Source of the DNA: Puniceicoccales bacterium
GTDB lineage: Bacteria > Verrucomicrobiota > Verrucomicrobiia > Opitutales > JAIRLM01
Assembly: GCA_031282565.1 (NCBI GenBank)
Contig: JAITDL010000037.1
Coordinates: 1 to 8,801, forward strand
DNA: 8,801 nucleotides
Reading direction: 5' to 3'
A model generated the notes under the pieces. The model did not search any database. It worked only from the letters and a program-made list of their open reading frames with translations, and was not told the DNA's origin. Below are positions 6,862 to 8,801 of the stretch, one piece after another. Position 1 is the first letter of the stretch. Each line of letters opens with the position of its first letter. The translations under genes were made by a program, and so were the position numbers.

Positions 6862-6911
6862 AGCGCAGCCATTGACATTTTGCCATCCATGGACTCACTG
6901 ATGAGTTTTCC

Positions 6912-7829
6912 ATGGGAACAGATCACACATACAGGGACACGGCCGACGCCTGTCGCATTTACTTCATGCCAAATCTTTTTACCGCAGGGAATCTATTTTT
7001 TGGATTTTTAGCAATTATTCGTTTCATCCAGGCGAAATATGGCTCCATGGTTGGTCACAGCCCCGTTGATCTCTACACCCAGGGCATTTGGCTGATTGTC
7101 ATCGCGTCTGTTTTTGACCTCATCGACGGCCGCATAGCCAGATTCGGTGGGCGCACGTCGCTTTTTGGCGCCGAATTCGACTCCCTGGCCGACCTCGTTT
7201 CCTTCGGCGTTGCGCCGGCATTGCTTGTTTTTTTTCTCATATTGTCGCCGTCGCCGGGGAACTACCCTCAGTACCTCGATTCCATTTTCCTAAAAGTCGG
7301 GTGGCTGGTTGGATTCATATACCTGCTCTGCTGCGCGGCTCGACTGGCGCGGTTCAATGTCCTGACTACTCCACTGCTGCCGAAGAGTGAAAAACACGCC
7401 GCCATCAGGGATTCCATTGGCTTGCCAGTACCGGCTGCCGCCGGTGTGATTGTTGCCGTTGCGGTCATAATAGTGCGCGCGGAAGTTGCTCCGGCATTTG
7501 CTGCGCTTCTTTTGCCGCTCATGCTGATGGTTTCGCTGCTCATGGTGAGCACGATGCTCTTTCCGGTTTTCAAGCACATTAATTGGTCGCTGCGCACCGG
7601 TTTCTTTACATTTCTTTGCGCCGCAATCATTTGCTCAATGCTGCTATTTTTTTCAGTCTATTCCATAGCCATAGTTTTCCCCGGCTATGTCGCCTATGGC
7701 GTTCTGCGATATTTTATTAGGACGCGTAGCAGAACTGGGCAAACCCAAGAGCGAATCTCCGCTGCGCTCCATGGCTTCACCGATGAAAATGCCGCCAATG
7801 GAGCTGGGTCGACGGAGATAGACGACTAG
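6912..7829 (+). CDS. pssA: CDP-diacylglycerol-serine O-phosphatidyltransferase (PssA)
   Basis: This inner-membrane enzyme transfers phosphatidyl from CDP-diacylglycerol to serine, making phosphatidylserine, the precursor of phosphatidylethanolamine. The 305-residue protein carries the complete CDP-alcohol phosphotransferase motif: D69-x2-D72-G-x2-A76-R77-x8-G86-x3-D90-x3-D94. The eight-helix-like hydrophobic pattern is visible: about 22-38, 57-71, 97-112, 127-143, 172-189, 195-218, 229-249 and 250-266. Family-typical PNLFTAGNLFFGF (20-32), RLARFNV (144-150) and GLPVPAAAG (170-178) favour the serine enzyme over PgsA. The polar acidic tail (about 270-305) is cytosolic by expectation. ATG at 6912 is the only start after the in-frame TGA at 6873. 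Its Shine-Dalgarno is weak. A psd partner is not adjacent within the window. The TAG stop overlaps the convergent pgpH-like gene by four bases. Confidence 0.93.
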   Translation: MGTDHTYRDTADACRIYFMPNLFTAGNLFFGFLAIIRFIQAKYGSMVGHSPVDLYTQGIWLIVIASVFDLIDGRIARFGGRTSLFGAEFDSLADLVSFGVAPALLVFFLILSPSPGNYPQYLDSIFLKVGWLVGFIYLLCCAARLARFNVLTTPLLPKSEKHAAIRDSIGLPVPAAAGVIVAVAVIIVRAEVAPAFAALLLPLMLMVSLLMVSTMLFPVFKHINWSLRTGFFTFLCAAIICSMLLFFSVYSIAIVFPGYVAYGVLRYFIRTRSRTGQTQERISAALHGFTDENAANGAGSTEIDD

Positions 7830-8800
7830 GCGCAGTCGCAGGCTTTGCTGTGAATCCTTTGGCTGCTACTGTCCGTCGATTGGCAGGCTCCGGTGGAATT
7901 TACGCCGTTCACCCATGTCTGCGACGTAACTTCTTTGGTTCGTGGCGCGTAGCTAATTCTTCCGTGGAGCATATTTACCAGCGATGACGCAATGGAGTTT
8001 TTTAGGGCGCGTACCTGGCGAAAGGTTATGGAGCAATCGTCCAGCTGGCCATCTTCGATCTTCATTTGAAAAATCCCATTAACCAGATGTTCGACGCTCT
8101 GCGTGGTAACCTTTTGCAGGGTTCTACTTGCGGCCTCACAGGAATCAACGAGCATGAGAATTGCCGCCTCGATTGTCTGCGGTTTAGGTCCGTCGTAGCG
8201 GTAAAAGCTTTTGTCGACGGTGCGGATCGCTCGGCCGTTTGCCTCCTCAAGGTTTTGCAGCCGCTGGGCTTTTTGGTAAAAATATTGCATCAGCGTTGTG
8301 CCATGGTGTTCCGCCATAATTTGGATAACGCGCGGCGGGATGGCGCCGGCCCTTGCGATTTCTATGCCGTCGCGGACGTGACTTTTCAGGATGAGCGCGC
8401 TGATGCGTGGAGCTTTCTCCTCGTGGGGGTTGCCATCAGTTTGGTTCTCGATGAAGTATTCCGGCTTTGCAATCTTTCCGACGTCGTGGAAGTAGGCGGC
8501 TACGCGGCACAGAAGGCCATTTGCGCCGATTTCAATGGCAGCCTGTTCGGCTACATTGGCGACCATGAGGCTGTGGTGGTATGTGCCCGGGGCGTAGAGT
8601 TGCAATTGTCTCAGGAGCCGGTGATTGAAATCGGAAAGTTCCTGCAGCCGCACGTTACTGGTTAGGCGGAATAGGCGTTCCAATGGGCTGAGGAATATGA
8701 TTGCCAGAAGGCCGTTGCCGACGCCGGCGGCCAGAGACGCGATTGCCTGGGCCAGGCTGATCGACCAGCGCTGTTCCGCCAGTGCGCCAACTGCCAAAGC
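7826..8800 (-). CDS. pgpH: 7TM-HD family c-di-AMP phosphodiesterase, PgpH type, C-terminal part
   Basis: PgpH-type proteins are inner-membrane enzymes with an extracytoplasmic domain, seven membrane helices and a cytoplasmic HD domain that hydrolyses c-di-AMP to pApA. Only the C-terminal part is in the window. The frame stays open to the right edge, and a TTG at 8797 is not a convincing start. Counting from that codon, residues 15-37 are the last membrane helix. The HD domain runs about 50-283 with HH (74-75), HDVGK (104-108), His140, HHGTT (164-168) and Asp218, which are the expected metal ligands. YFIENQ, NPHEEKAP and YFYQKAQ are typical of the subfamily. The final 40 residues are a Ser/Thr/Cys-rich tail ending CDCA, beyond the usual domain end. 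The full protein is usually 700-850 residues. It ends in TAG sharing CTAG with pssA. Confidence 0.93.
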   Translation of the reverse strand, partial: ALAVGALAEQRWSISLAQAIASLAAGVGNGLLAIIFLSPLERLFRLTSNVRLQELSDFNHRLLRQLQLYAPGTYHHSLMVANVAEQAAIEIGANGLLCRVAAYFHDVGKIAKPEYFIENQTDGNPHEEKAPRISALILKSHVRDGIEIARAGAIPPRVIQIMAEHHGTTLMQYFYQKAQRLQNLEEANGRAIRTVDKSFYRYDGPKPQTIEAAILMLVDSCEAASRTLQKVTTQSVEHLVNGIFQMKIEDGQLDDCSITFRQVRALKNSIASSLVNMLHGRISYAPRTKEVTSQTWVNGVNSTGACQSTDSSSQRIHSKACDCA

Positions 8801-8801
8801 G

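Larger units (their letters stand above)
6740..6911. promoter_or_regulatory. Divergent intergenic region between chaperone gene and pssA
   Basis: This 172-base stretch separates two divergent genes and should hold promoters for both. A perfect -35 hexamer TTGACA lies at 6872-6877, 34 bases before the pssA ATG. The sequence 17 bases downstream (TCACTG) is a poor -10, so the promoter is only suggested. T-runs occur at 6790-6797 and 6812-6818. No gene is convincing here. Confidence 0.35.

Noticed and set aside
6717..6926. 69-codon minus-strand open frame upstream of the chaperone
   Set aside because: It overlaps the chaperone start and the pssA start, has no ribosome binding site and no family resemblance.
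8066..8665. 199-codon plus-strand open frame
   Set aside because: It lies wholly antisense to the conserved HD domain of the PgpH-like gene and has no recognisable motif; it is a shadow of that coding frame.

Overview
The window looks like a compact, host-associated Gram-negative chromosome. It carries complete genes for glucose-6-phosphate isomerase (pgi), DprA and phosphatidylserine synthase (pssA), the C-terminal half of a PgpH-type 7TM-HD c-di-AMP phosphodiesterase, two tandem tRNA genes, a secreted outer-membrane/autotransporter-like protein, a CesT-type type III secretion chaperone, and a large orphan protein. The Pgi subtype (GHYWLR near the N-terminus, WVGGRTS in the signature) is the one I associate with cyanobacteria and Verrucomicrobiota. 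With a type III chaperone and an autotransporter-like protein, a Verrucomicrobiota or PVC-group bacterium (for example Opitutae/Puniceicoccales-like) living with a eukaryotic host is my best guess. This is inference, not proof.

Layout. 2-1795 (+): orphan protein, open at the left edge. 1897-1973 and 1979-2054 (+): tRNA-Arg(ACG) and tRNA-Ala(GGC), five bases apart. 2084-3172 (-): signal-peptide protein with a beta-barrel-like C-terminus, converging on the tRNAs. 3173-3333: divergent promoter region. 3334-4854 (+): pgi. 4851-5987 (-): dprA, sharing the CTAG at its end with pgi. 6006-6293 (-): small orphan ORF. 6302-6739 (-): CesT-type chaperone. These last three minus-strand genes are tightly spaced in the order chaperone, small ORF, dprA and look like one transcription unit. 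6740-6911: divergent intergenic region with two inverted repeats. 6912-7829 (+): pssA. 7826-8800 (-): pgpH-like gene, open at the right edge and sharing the CTAG at its end with pssA.

The genes do not form one pathway. Pgi serves central carbon metabolism, PssA phospholipid synthesis, the PgpH-like protein second-messenger turnover and DprA DNA uptake and recombination. The host-interaction part is the chaperone with its small downstream partner, the surface protein, and possibly the orphan at the left edge. Two features recur. Both convergent protein-gene pairs overlap by four bases through a shared CTAG, and six of eight genes end in TAG. Start-codon context is weak: pgi and the surface protein start with GTG without a clear Shine-Dalgarno sequence, and pgi may be leaderless. 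I saw no CRISPR array, insertion sequence, integrase or convincing intrinsic terminator.
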